A stretch of DNA of 64,000 bases from the NCBI GenBank assembly GCA_902767775.1, contig CACXIP010000016.1, positions 1 through 64,000 on the forward strand. Direction: 5' to 3'. Positions 45,689 through 54,822 of this stretch are shown here, piece by piece. Made by a program: the position numbers and the translations under genes. The notes beneath the pieces were generated by a model that saw only the letters and a program-made list of their open reading frames with translations, did not search any database and was not told where the DNA came from. This DNA is from an uncultured Prevotellaceae bacterium. Lineage in GTDB: Bacteria; Bacteroidota; Bacteroidia; Bacteroidales; Bacteroidaceae. How positions within the stretch are numbered: position 1 is the first letter of the stretch; every line of letters begins with the position of its first letter.

Positions 45689-45776
45689 TGTCTGATGATA
45701 GAAATATGATGGAAACCACATCTTTTCTTTGGAGAGTGTCATTTTATCCTCTTTAACTCCTCAATAGAGAGATGTC

Positions 45777-46613
45777 ATGCAAAAGAAATCAATTGCAGGT
45801 TTTGCCTTGTTGGTGACGATAGCAGCATTGCTGGTTTTCGTCTATATCTCCTTCCTCGGCACGGAATATCTGCTGGAGGGCAACCATCTGTTGGCTGTCC
45901 CTTTGGTGTTGCTGGGTGCCGCACTCCTGTCATATGCCATCAGCGTGATGTGCAAGAGCAAGGGGTCACGCGACAAGCGCAAGGGACTGCCCAAGGAGGT
46001 GGCGGCGATAATGGCTGCCGTCATCATCCTCTTGGTGGGCAGCATCGCCTTCACACAGTTCCTCTATGTTCACGACCATCAGCGGCAACTGAGGGAAACT
46101 TTGTTCTCGACTGCCGATGATGTGTCGAGAATAGACTCTGTTTATAAAGATTATGCCATGCAACGTGTCAATGCTTATCGCAAATTATTGAAAAAAGAGC
46201 GCTATCCTTCAGAGAAACAGACTTCGATGACCAAAAGCCTCAGAAGAAGGTTGATGCCGGAAGAGTATGACACGATTTGCGCTGACAGAAAGCGTTGGCT
46301 CGCTTCCGTACATGATGCTGGTGTGTGGAATATCTCCACGCCGCGCAATCTCCACTACCTTGTGTCGGCAGGACACGACTGGACCGAACAATACCGTGAG
46401 GTGTCATCGGTCATCTACAAGGGAGAGGTTGCTGAACCCTTTGGCTCGGGCGAGACGGAGTTCTCCCTAAGTGAGGAAAGCAGGCAATTCAGCAAGCCCC
46501 ATCGCCCCGACTCCAGAAGTATGGCGGCCACTGTCATTTGCTGCCTGTTGATACTTACTACCTACTGGCATATCAGAAGACCCAAAAACCGCTATGCCGG
46601 AAGTCACCGATAA
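45777..46613 (+). CDS. Four-TM protein, first gene of the GTPase/SEDS/PBP-like operon
   Basis: 278 residues, not recognised. TM helices at about 7-29, 37-58, 76-98 and 250-266. The positive-inside rule (KSKGSRDKRKGLPK between TM2 and TM3, RRPKNR at the C-terminus) puts the ~150-residue segment 99-248 in the periplasm. That segment is helical and charged, with no known motif. Its stop is overlapped by the next gene by 20 bases. It begins the block of eight genes that share direction and close spacing and is probably a structural membrane part of the complex. No strong promoter was found in 45689-45776. Confidence 0.7.
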   Translation: MQKKSIAGFALLVTIAALLVFVYISFLGTEYLLEGNHLLAVPLVLLGAALLSYAISVMCKSKGSRDKRKGLPKEVAAIMAAVIILLVGSIAFTQFLYVHDHQRQLRETLFSTADDVSRIDSVYKDYAMQRVNAYRKLLKKERYPSEKQTSMTKSLRRRLMPEEYDTICADRKRWLASVHDAGVWNISTPRNLHYLVSAGHDWTEQYREVSSVIYKGEVAEPFGSGETEFSLSEESRQFSKPHRPDSRSMAATVICCLLILTTYWHIRRPKNRYAGSHR

Positions 46614-48450
46614 ATCAAATAAACTCAAGATGCAGGACGATATCAAGAAAATCGTTTTCAACCCTTGTGCTTACAGCATGGCAGACATCCGGGAGATGTT
46701 GGCAACGGGTAAAGTGTCACGAGAGGAACTGAAGAGGTTTTTTGGTGACGAAATAACCTCCAGCATCCTTGGAATGGCAGAGACGACGTTGCCAAAAGGA
46801 GATGGAAAAGATACCGATGTAAAAATGGCCGATGCCACACAGGTGGTGCTTTGGGGTGCCGGCGGAGTGGGCAAGACCATGGTCATCGCCTCGCTGCTTT
46901 CCCTCGACGGCATGAAGGTGAAGTATGCTGACGACACCTCTGTGATGAGCAGAATCAAGCACATGACAGGCCTTTTCAAGAAAGAGGGAGTGCTGCAACA
47001 CGTTCCACATGATGGAATCGGACAGAAGAATATCTACAATGTGGTATATAGGAAAAATTGGTGGGGAAAGGCATACCCCATCACTTTCATCGAGGCGACT
47101 GTTCCTTCCGATGTTTTTGACAATCATGAATATGTCAAGAGATATGTGAACAAGGATAGAAACCAAATCCATGTGTTCTGCATCGACTGCCGACAGGATG
47201 TGCAGACTCAGGTCAAAATGCTTGTCAAGGTTATTGATGACTTAAAACAATTGAATTTCCTCGGGTTGACCGACGGAGCTTATGCACTGGTCACAAAGAC
47301 TGACTTGATGAATGTGCCAGAGGCATATATGGACAATGCGGCACAGACATTGGTGACAAAAGAGATGCCCGGCCTTTGGAGAAAAATCCAGGATATCTGC
47401 TATGACAACCAGATTTACAATGTGCTGCCTATCCCCTTCCGTGTGGGCAAATTCGTTGTCCGCGACCTGGCATATCTCCATGCTGGTGATGCAGAGGCTT
47501 TTCTCCATGAGGCACTACTGCCCAAATGCCAGCCTCGGCGGGGTTTTGTGGGGAAGATGCTGTCTGTAGGCAAGTGGTGGCAGGCAGCCATTCTCGGAGT
47601 GCTGTTGGCATGTGCCATCGGCTGGGGTGGCTGGAAGACTTTTGAGATGCTGACAGCGCCTCCCACGGCTCCCATGCTTCCCTACGATTACAGGACCGCT
47701 TTTCTGAAGGAGGAGCGTGGTCTTGGAAAACAAAACTACAAGGAGGCATACCAGACTTACAAGCGGTTGCGCAGGGACCTTGATGTGGAACGGTCGCTGC
47801 ACACCGTGAATCTTGAGGTGGTATTGTCGGCAGAGGACCTCCGCATCTGTGACTCCACACTCACCAATGACTTCGCCAAAGTCTTGTCTGCCAAGTGCAA
47901 CAGGTTGCTGGAATCCAGCCACTGGAGCGATGATGTGGAGACGCTTCAGGAACTGAGGAGTCGGTTGAGCGACCTCCTGAGCCATGAGAAAGTGCTGGAG
48001 GGAAGAGACATCCAGGCTTACAAAACCTATATCGATGACTATTTTGAGTATGTGCGTCCGTTGCTGAAAAGGAGCAAGGCATGCATGAAAATAAGGGATG
48101 TCGACTATGTGGAGAACAACTATCAGAAGTGGAGAAAATATCCCTATACCAACGACCTCGACTTGAGAGGAGACATCGGGAATGCTGAGCGAAACGCATA
48201 TGAGAGTTGTGCCCAATTCTATAGTGACAGGGTGGACAGCATCATCCGGCGTTATCCCACAGACAGGGAGTTTGATTTCGAGTCTTTTGGATTCACGGAC
48301 AGAAATGAGGATATCCGAAGAGATAAACTTGACCCATACTACAACAGCGTTGACTCGCTGATGAGACGCCTTGATGGCAAAAGCGAGTCATTCAATACTG
48401 CAAGGAGAATCCTTCGCGAAGCAAAGAATGTCATTGAAAACAACTATTGA
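46594..48450 (+). CDS. Transmembrane P-loop GTPase-like protein
   Basis: 618 residues. The G domain (about 80-320) has the P-loop GAGGVGKT (88-95) and TKTD (234-237), matching the [NT]KxD guanine-specificity motif. A switch-II-like segment reads FIEATVPSDVF, without the usual DxxG. One TM helix lies at about 331-350 (AAILGVLLACAIGWGGWKTF). The remaining ~265 residues, helical and probably periplasmic, are rich in Arg, Tyr and Asp. A GTPase joined through a TM helix to an outer domain is unusual. An alternative start at 46630 (MQDDIKK) would avoid the 20-base overlap with the preceding gene. Confidence 0.8.
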   Translation: MPEVTDKSNKLKMQDDIKKIVFNPCAYSMADIREMLATGKVSREELKRFFGDEITSSILGMAETTLPKGDGKDTDVKMADATQVVLWGAGGVGKTMVIASLLSLDGMKVKYADDTSVMSRIKHMTGLFKKEGVLQHVPHDGIGQKNIYNVVYRKNWWGKAYPITFIEATVPSDVFDNHEYVKRYVNKDRNQIHVFCIDCRQDVQTQVKMLVKVIDDLKQLNFLGLTDGAYALVTKTDLMNVPEAYMDNAAQTLVTKEMPGLWRKIQDICYDNQIYNVLPIPFRVGKFVVRDLAYLHAGDAEAFLHEALLPKCQPRRGFVGKMLSVGKWWQAAILGVLLACAIGWGGWKTFEMLTAPPTAPMLPYDYRTAFLKEERGLGKQNYKEAYQTYKRLRRDLDVERSLHTVNLEVVLSAEDLRICDSTLTNDFAKVLSAKCNRLLESSHWSDDVETLQELRSRLSDLLSHEKVLEGRDIQAYKTYIDDYFEYVRPLLKRSKACMKIRDVDYVENNYQKWRKYPYTNDLDLRGDIGNAERNAYESCAQFYSDRVDSIIRRYPTDREFDFESFGFTDRNEDIRRDKLDPYYNSVDSLMRRLDGKSESFNTARRILREAKNVIENNY

Positions 48451-48455
48451 ATTAT

Positions 48456-51400
48456 ATGAAGTTGCTATTTAAATTACTCAACAAACTGAGCCTGTTCAAC
48501 TACAGGGACTCCAGCAGCCATTTGGCATCAGCTGTGTCTTTCCTCCTCCTTGGACTCGTCTTTGCTCTATGCTGGATGATGTCTGCCAAGGTGGAAAGAA
48601 AACTGGTGTTCTCCATCGATGAGTTCACGTTGGGAGATACCAGGACGGTCACGTTCGGCGAGAACAGTGATTTCTGCGTGAAAAATGTGCCTCACGATTA
48701 TTTGAAAATCACATACGACCCTGAGGCTTCTGCCTTTAGATGGGCGGTGAACCCGATGTACCGCGATACCCTGCAGTATTTTAAAATCAATGGCGATAAT
48801 CCCAACAAGCATGCCATCCGAAACGATGCCTCACAACAAATCAGCCTCCGCTTGCCTGTCAGCGACCGCGACACGCTGAGTGTGGAGATAACGGGTGCCG
48901 ATGTATGGAAGGTTTGGAAAAACTTCAGTGATCAAAAAGACGTGCTCGCCCGTCATCTGGCAGCCTATATCAAATTGGAAGAGGGAAAGGCTGCTCACGA
49001 TGACAGCGTGCGCTGTCTCGCACAGATGCAGAACAGTAAGGTGAGGTCGTTCTTTGAGCATGCAAACGGCAATATCGTTTTGGTGATTCTTGATGAACTG
49101 ACTACCTTGTCGGAGAATGGCAATATCCAGAGATACAACAGGGAAGGTGTCATACCCGTAAGCGACAGGGACGGGCGAGTCAAGGTGCAGTTCTTCGGTA
49201 TAGCCGACTGGTGCTATATGGATGGCAATGAGGATGACGGATACTTCAGAGTCGATGGGGTCAACTATGTGATGAAGCCCTCTGTGAAACTGACGGATTG
49301 GGGAGCGAGCCATGCCACTGTCATCCTCTCGGAGGAAGGACTGCGCCTGACCTATCCAAAACCCATAACATATGTGGAGTCAGTGGACTCGCTGAGGAAA
49401 AGGGCGCTCTCATCGAGCCATATCCTCACCATCAAACAGCGCAACAATGCCTATCCTACCAAGAGCGACCTCTATCTGCCGGCGTTCTCCAATGCCATCA
49501 ATTTCGATGTCGCCAACATCGAATTCTTCCATCAGGAAGACTCCATCTGTGTGAGAGGCAACAACGACCAGGCGCAGTTGGTCAACAATCCCTTCAGCAT
49601 TATTCCCGCATTGGGGAAGATGACGCTTCATTCGGGCAAGGACACCTTGAAATGCAGAGTGGGATATGTCAACGGCAGGTTCATTTTCAGTTACCTGTGG
49701 CTTCCCCTTTGCGTCTTCTTGGTGCTGATGGTGTTGGTGTGGCTCAAAATAGGACCGGTATACGTGCGGAATACCAACTATCTCTATAATCCACAGCATA
49801 TTCACTATTACAGACCATATCTTACCTCGTTGCTTGTCACTTGTCTGGCATATTGCATCTGCAAGTCGCTCATCGCACTCAAACTGAGTTATTCTTATCC
49901 CTATTTTGAGAAGATTACGGGCATCACCCCAGTGGCTACATCACTGATGATGCTGCTCTTCTTCAGTTTGGCCATGCTGCTCAATACGCCGCTGCGCCAT
50001 TATGCCACACAGAGGGCTCGTTTCCACAGGGTGTGGCATTGGCTGGCTTGCTTCTTGATGTGGGGCGGTTTAGGCTTGGTGTTCTTCAAGGTGATGGACA
50101 ATATGGTGAACCAAAGCGTCATCAATTCCTATTTCCAAGAGGAAGTGTTCAATATCAGACCATGGAAATGGTTGGAGGAATATGGCATCAACGACACCCA
50201 TCGTTCGGTGGTTTATGCCCTGCTCTTTATCGAGGGAGTGGTGCTTTTCCTTTGGTTCGTTGCCGATTTCTTCTGGGGACCAATCAGCAGTTGCTGGGAG
50301 AAAGCCCAAAACACTTGGAATGGCAGAGGTGAGAAAATAACGCAGAAATTGGCTGAGATATGGGACAAAATCACCAAAGGCTTACCTATGAGGATAATCA
50401 TGACTGCCGCCATGCTGCTTCTCTCAGCTTTTATCATTTATAAGGTCGGATTCAGTTGGTTGCTGCTCATCGTTTTGTTGGCTCTCACAGCCATCGTCTT
50501 TTTCTTCCAGTTTGTGCGCGATGCCTTCATTGCTGCGTTGAAGAGCCTCTTCCCCAGCCATATCTTGCTCTTTCTCGTACTTTATGCTATAGGCAAGGTG
50601 TCGGGCAACTTTGGTACTGCTTTCATCACGCTCATCGTCATTTTGGGCATGACACGTGCCCTATCCAGCGTGAAACTGTATGAGGGACAGTTGCCGCGTC
50701 ATACTATCTTATGTCAGATGTTGTTCATCTCCATGGCATACATCGCTGCGGCGATGGTAGGCGACCATGGCTATATGACCAACTACTTGGGGTTTGTGAT
50801 GTGCTTCGTCTGCTTCTACTTCCTCATGGAACGCCCTACGGCGTATTATAGCAGCGACTATCAGATGGCGAAAAGCGAAAAGAAATGGGTAAATGCCACC
50901 TTGCTGGTATTGGTTGTCATCCTTGTTGCCATGCCTTTCGTTTGCAGTCACTTGTTCTCACCAGAGAAAGTGAACTACGACCGTTTTGCCCGTCGTGTGA
51001 TGCTCTATTCCAATTTCGATGATTTGGAGCGCAGCGGTTACCGTTACAGCGAGAGTGATGCAGAGTTCATGGTCATCATGAGCCACTATATGCATCCTGC
51101 CGAAGGGAGTGACCCATTGTCTAACGACAATCATTTCTTGCATACCTCGGTCAGTTCGGGACAGTCGCCGGTCGTGCTCAACGATATGAGCATGCCTGCC
51201 GCCTTTTTCGGTTCCTATGGCATCTATCTCACCTCTTTCACTTTTTTCCTGCTGCTCTTCATCGTCTTGTGGCAGGTGATGATGTTCAGTCTCTCTTTCT
51301 ATGACAACGATGCTCGGCTCACCAGGGCGATGCAGTGGCGGTTGCTGGCAATGATGATGTGGGTGGGAACCAGTTTCTACATCTATCTCTCCTATGTGGG

Positions 51401-51539
51401 ACGCCTGCCGTTCACTGGCCGCCTCATTCCCGGCTTCGGTGTTGATGCTGTGGGTGAGGCTCTGGAGACAGCTATCCTTTTGGCATTCATGGCGGCAGTC
51501 ACCTGCCGGGAGAATAGCGGCAACGATAGGTGGCATTGA
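48456..51539 (+). CDS. SEDS (RodA/FtsW)-like polytopic protein with large periplasmic insert
   Basis: 1027 residues from ATG at 48456; a TTG at 48447 is in frame but unlikely. TM1 is at about 23-44 (LASAVSFLLLGLVFALCWMM). A ~360-residue periplasmic domain (45-405) follows, then about ten more TM helices. SEDS likeness is in the C-terminal third: RFARRVMLYSNFDDLERSGY and LNDMSMPAAFFGSYGIY align with the large-loop region that holds the catalytic Asp of RodA (candidate Asp910), and YVGRLPFTGRLIPGFG (GRLPFTG at 982-988) matches the GxxPxTGxxxPxxSxG end motif. SEDS proteins polymerise peptidoglycan strands with a partner class B PBP; a PBP-like protein is encoded in this operon. Activity is unproven. 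Confidence 0.75.
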   Translation: MKLLFKLLNKLSLFNYRDSSSHLASAVSFLLLGLVFALCWMMSAKVERKLVFSIDEFTLGDTRTVTFGENSDFCVKNVPHDYLKITYDPEASAFRWAVNPMYRDTLQYFKINGDNPNKHAIRNDASQQISLRLPVSDRDTLSVEITGADVWKVWKNFSDQKDVLARHLAAYIKLEEGKAAHDDSVRCLAQMQNSKVRSFFEHANGNIVLVILDELTTLSENGNIQRYNREGVIPVSDRDGRVKVQFFGIADWCYMDGNEDDGYFRVDGVNYVMKPSVKLTDWGASHATVILSEEGLRLTYPKPITYVESVDSLRKRALSSSHILTIKQRNNAYPTKSDLYLPAFSNAINFDVANIEFFHQEDSICVRGNNDQAQLVNNPFSIIPALGKMTLHSGKDTLKCRVGYVNGRFIFSYLWLPLCVFLVLMVLVWLKIGPVYVRNTNYLYNPQHIHYYRPYLTSLLVTCLAYCICKSLIALKLSYSYPYFEKITGITPVATSLMMLLFFSLAMLLNTPLRHYATQRARFHRVWHWLACFLMWGGLGLVFFKVMDNMVNQSVINSYFQEEVFNIRPWKWLEEYGINDTHRSVVYALLFIEGVVLFLWFVADFFWGPISSCWEKAQNTWNGRGEKITQKLAEIWDKITKGLPMRIIMTAAMLLLSAFIIYKVGFSWLLLIVLLALTAIVFFFQFVRDAFIAALKSLFPSHILLFLVLYAIGKVSGNFGTAFITLIVILGMTRALSSVKLYEGQLPRHTILCQMLFISMAYIAAAMVGDHGYMTNYLGFVMCFVCFYFLMERPTAYYSSDYQMAKSEKKWVNATLLVLVVILVAMPFVCSHLFSPEKVNYDRFARRVMLYSNFDDLERSGYRYSESDAEFMVIMSHYMHPAEGSDPLSNDNHFLHTSVSSGQSPVVLNDMSMPAAFFGSYGIYLTSFTFFLLLFIVLWQVMMFSLSFYDNDARLTRAMQWRLLAMMMWVGTSFYIYLSYVGRLPFTGRLIPGFGVDAVGEALETAILLAFMAAVTCRENSGNDRWH

Positions 51540-51597
51540 CATGTGGCTTCTGTGACTCCATTAATTATCAATTAAAAACATAATATAAAATATAAAA

Positions 51598-53292
51598 ATG
51601 AGCGCTTTTGATAAATTGAGATTTCTCTTCTCTGGTGTGCATCTTAGGCATGTATGCAAGAAGATTAAGCATTCTTGGAGATATGGTTTTGGCAGAGAAT
51701 ACATCCGCTTGGCTGTAGTGGGTACCACTTCCAGCGGAAAGAGTTTCCTGCTGCAGGATATTCTGACATCGCTGAAAAGCATGTCGGGCATCTATCATCC
51801 CTTGGAGAACGGCATCCAGGAGTTTAAGGACTTTGGCAACTATTCTCCGGATGAGTTTGGTGGTGATGGCGGTACACCGCTATATTCGTGTCGCCAAGGC
51901 AACCATTATGGTTCGGCAATGAGACACAACGACAATACTAATGCCAGTTACGATATGGATTTTCTCAATATTCCTGGGGAAATCTTTGCAGAACCTAGGA
52001 CGGGGGTGTCTCGGTTGAAGGCATTTACTACACTGAAGGACAAACTAAGAAAGACAAGAAAGGTGTTCACTGTCACCCTGTGGATGTCGGACACCGGTGA
52101 GCAGAAATGGATTGTGGAACCCAACAATGCTTCGGCACCCACAGCAGCTGACCGGGCAGCCATGACATCAATCAATCCCAAAACCTTGGTCACGTCTTTT
52201 AAGACATGGGAGCAGATTTTCTCAGAACTCAATGAAGGAAAATTCAAGCCTGTCAACGGGTCTGCCAAAAAAATCAATGGAGCGACTCTCCTTAAGCATT
52301 TTTTCGAGTATGACACCGACTCTGTCATCAGAAGTATCCAGGAATGGATTCGTTCCCGAAAAATAACTGACTTGGGCTTTGATGCAGATGATTTCCAGGG
52401 CAATGCTTATGACAGAAGTTTTGTGTTCTTCCACTATTGCTCTTTGGCGACGGATATCGTCATCTGCGACCGCATCTTTACCAGTGAGAAGTCGGAAGAT
52501 GAGATGTCGTTTGAAAAACTGATAGATGGTATCTACTCTTTTATGGATGACTGCAGTGAGAGTGGACAACTGAATGCCTATCTTGCTTTCCGCAATGTGG
52601 ATTTCATCATGTATAGTAAAGAGGCCAACTACCAAAAGCTCAACAACCAGACATTGAGGGTTGTCCCTCCAATGGAACGCTACAATGTCATCTACTCCCT
52701 TTTTGCATATGCTATGCAACATTACATTGAGCCTGCATTTGTGCTTGAGAGAAAAAAACTGGCCGATTCGTTAGGTATGCGTGATGAGAGAATCTTGGCG
52801 TCGGGAGTTGCCGATGCCATCACTCCAGACGGCGTTACTGATGATGCAGATAAATTGGTTGATGCCCTTTTGGATGTGAGTGGAGGAAGTGGTTTCCTTA
52901 AAGAGGATCAACCCAACCTTCGTGCCCATATTATGAGCAGGTTGGGTGGCAATGAAGGTCAAGGATTTCGCATGATTCTTACAAAGACCAAGACGAAAAA
53001 AAAGAGGATAAGAAGAGAAAAAGGAGATCCTATGGGAATGATAGTTCCCCATGTCTATTTCTCAAGCACACCAATCACTTGTGAGTATGATATTTATCAA
53101 AACTATACCAAGGATGGACGGCCTGCGCCTGATTTCAAAAAGACGATAAATGGCAAGGATTACTATTTCCATAAATGTAGTTCTAAAGTTTGTTTCGGCA
53201 GCTATCAGCTGACGATGGACATCCTCTCTCAACATGAATTGGGCAATTTCACCATAGGAGCTTTGTTAAGAAACCTTCAGGAACTGAATTAA
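51598..53292 (+). CDS. Soluble P-loop (TRAFAC-like) NTPase, paralogue A
   Basis: 564 residues, no TM. P-loop GTTSSGKS at 42-49 in RLAVVGTTSSGKSFLLQDIL. The switch-II-like block is YDMDFLNIPGEIF. Later blocks shared with the next gene are ATDIVICDRIF and LNAYLAFRNVDF, plus HVYFSSTPITCEYDI and CFGSYQLTMDIL near the C-terminus. The family looks like the GTPases of bacterial multi-gene conflict systems described as TRAFAC or double-GTPase types; this is from memory. No NKxD motif was found, so GTP specificity is not certain. Spaced 58 bases from the SEDS-like gene. Confidence 0.75.
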   Translation: MSAFDKLRFLFSGVHLRHVCKKIKHSWRYGFGREYIRLAVVGTTSSGKSFLLQDILTSLKSMSGIYHPLENGIQEFKDFGNYSPDEFGGDGGTPLYSCRQGNHYGSAMRHNDNTNASYDMDFLNIPGEIFAEPRTGVSRLKAFTTLKDKLRKTRKVFTVTLWMSDTGEQKWIVEPNNASAPTAADRAAMTSINPKTLVTSFKTWEQIFSELNEGKFKPVNGSAKKINGATLLKHFFEYDTDSVIRSIQEWIRSRKITDLGFDADDFQGNAYDRSFVFFHYCSLATDIVICDRIFTSEKSEDEMSFEKLIDGIYSFMDDCSESGQLNAYLAFRNVDFIMYSKEANYQKLNNQTLRVVPPMERYNVIYSLFAYAMQHYIEPAFVLERKKLADSLGMRDERILASGVADAITPDGVTDDADKLVDALLDVSGGSGFLKEDQPNLRAHIMSRLGGNEGQGFRMILTKTKTKKKRIRREKGDPMGMIVPHVYFSSTPITCEYDIYQNYTKDGRPAPDFKKTINGKDYYFHKCSSKVCFGSYQLTMDILSQHELGNFTIGALLRNLQELN

Positions 53293-53302
53293 AGCATACT
53301 CG

Positions 53303-54766
53303 ATGATGACAGGAATACCCAAACGTCTTCGCATCGCTGTCGTCGGTGAGCGCGCAAGTGGCAAGAGTTATTTGCTCTATGACCTTATTCATGCTTTCGG
53401 ACTGCTCGGATATCAGCCGGAGGAACTGCCTCTTGGCTATCCACACAGCAGTTTCGGAACCTATTTCTACGACACGTTCAACAGTGTGACGGGCGGGATG
53501 AGAGGTACCGAACACTATGCTTGCAGACCCGACAACCATTACGGAGCATGGCTCTCAAAAGGCACATTGGGATGGAGGTTGGAAGTGGACTTCCTCAATA
53601 TCCCCGGTGAGGTTTTCGACATGGGCAAGGACAAGGACCGGATGGGTATGTTTTTCAATTTAAGAAAACTCATAGAACGACGGGGAAAAGGCTTGTTCTT
53701 CCTTTCCACTTGGAGAAATCAGGCTGGATTGGAGAAAAGGTTGATTGTTACTAAAGACCTCGACCTGACCAATGGCAAAAGTTCCGAGGCAAGCAACCAA
53801 AATCGTTTAGGCAATTATCTCAATTGGGACAATCTGCGTTTTGAACTCCAAGAGGGACGATATAAGGAAGTGAATCGCAAACCTGTGAGCGGACGGTATC
53901 TGTTCAAGCACCTGACGGAGTTGCAGACCGACTCCTTGCTGCTCACCATCGAGCAATGCTGGAAAAATATCACTTCTTCACAGGAGATGTCGCTGGAGGA
54001 TTATAAGGCAAAGCAGGTGCTTTTCTATTTCTATCCCCTTGTCTATTGCCAGCAGGCTACTGACCTGATCATCTGTGACAATCTTATGGTGGATAGTAAT
54101 GTAGGAGAACTTGAAGAGCGTTTGGCTTATTTCATGACAGAGGGAACCGCCCGTCCGAATGCCTATCTGGCCTTTAGGGGTGCTGATGGCATTCTGAGGA
54201 ATTGTTCCTCGGTCACGAAAACTTCACTTGTAGGAACAACAACGGCAGATGCTTCGGCTCGCAACTTGCTCTATGAGGGTATGGTTCAGGAGGTGCTTAG
54301 GGAGATACCCGATGCCGGAACGGCTTCTGTGCTTCCTCAGGGGTGGGCATACCGTATCCGTCAGAGCCTTGGCGACGGAGTGGGACAGGCTTTCTGGCAT
54401 CTGCTCAATGCCACAGCTTGCAAAAAAACGTTTTCATTGTGCTCTGTGCTTGGAAAACGGCTGAATCTCTATGAGCTGACGCAGCAACAGGGTTTCAGAT
54501 TGCCACCGCATGTGTATTTCACCGCCACACCAGTCGATGCCGATGGCCGTATCTATGACAACGACCCAGCCGACATGACCCGGTTCATCAATGATGAGAA
54601 TGGTAGGATAAGGTCGTTCACAGCAGAGGTCAACAGCGGCCGTGTTCAGCACATGTGCCTCGGTTCCTATCAGTTGCTCACTGATATCCTCCTGCAAAAT
54701 GGCATCCATTCAGAGGGCTTGCACCAGCGTGGCGAGCACTTGAGATATATACAAAGTATGATTTGA
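53303..54766 (+). CDS. Soluble P-loop (TRAFAC-like) NTPase, paralogue B
   Basis: 487 residues. P-loop GERASGKS at 15-22 (RIAVVGERASGKSYLLYDLI), switch block VDFLNIPGEVFDM, and then ATDLIICDNLMVD, RPNAYLAFRGADG, HVYFTATPVDADG and CLGSYQLLTDIL, all with direct counterparts in the previous protein. It lacks the N-terminal ~25 residues of paralogue A and some insertions. The pair probably arose by duplication and may act as a heterodimer (inference). The start is ATG at 53303 or 53306, ten bases or so after the previous stop. Confidence 0.75.
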   Translation: MMTGIPKRLRIAVVGERASGKSYLLYDLIHAFGLLGYQPEELPLGYPHSSFGTYFYDTFNSVTGGMRGTEHYACRPDNHYGAWLSKGTLGWRLEVDFLNIPGEVFDMGKDKDRMGMFFNLRKLIERRGKGLFFLSTWRNQAGLEKRLIVTKDLDLTNGKSSEASNQNRLGNYLNWDNLRFELQEGRYKEVNRKPVSGRYLFKHLTELQTDSLLLTIEQCWKNITSSQEMSLEDYKAKQVLFYFYPLVYCQQATDLIICDNLMVDSNVGELEERLAYFMTEGTARPNAYLAFRGADGILRNCSSVTKTSLVGTTTADASARNLLYEGMVQEVLREIPDAGTASVLPQGWAYRIRQSLGDGVGQAFWHLLNATACKKTFSLCSVLGKRLNLYELTQQQGFRLPPHVYFTATPVDADGRIYDNDPADMTRFINDENGRIRSFTAEVNSGRVQHMCLGSYQLLTDILLQNGIHSEGLHQRGEHLRYIQSMI

Positions 54767-54795
54767 TTCATCTTTGCTGAATAATAAATAAAGGA

Positions 54796-54818
54796 GTTAA
54801 GAAGTTAAAGAAGTTAAG
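54796..54818 (+). repeat. AT-rich 23-bp element, left copy
   Basis: This 23-bp sequence is repeated in inverted orientation at 57558-57580 with 20 of 23 matches, so the two copies flank the 904-residue gene. Its core AAGTTAAAGAAG is exact in both. A related AGGAGTTAAAGAG is present, inverted, at about 45749-45761 upstream of the first operon gene. Confidence 0.6.
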
Positions 54819-54822
54819 CAAT

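Noticed and set aside
45689-45776. Dedicated promoter for the eight-gene operon
   Set aside because: TTTG occurs at 45728-45731, but no TAnnTTTG follows at the right distance; transcription may begin further upstream or use another sigma factor.
54791-54822. Promoter in the gap before the 904-residue gene
   Set aside because: No TAnnTTTG element; the gap holds only the AT-rich repeat and an AGGAG-like site.
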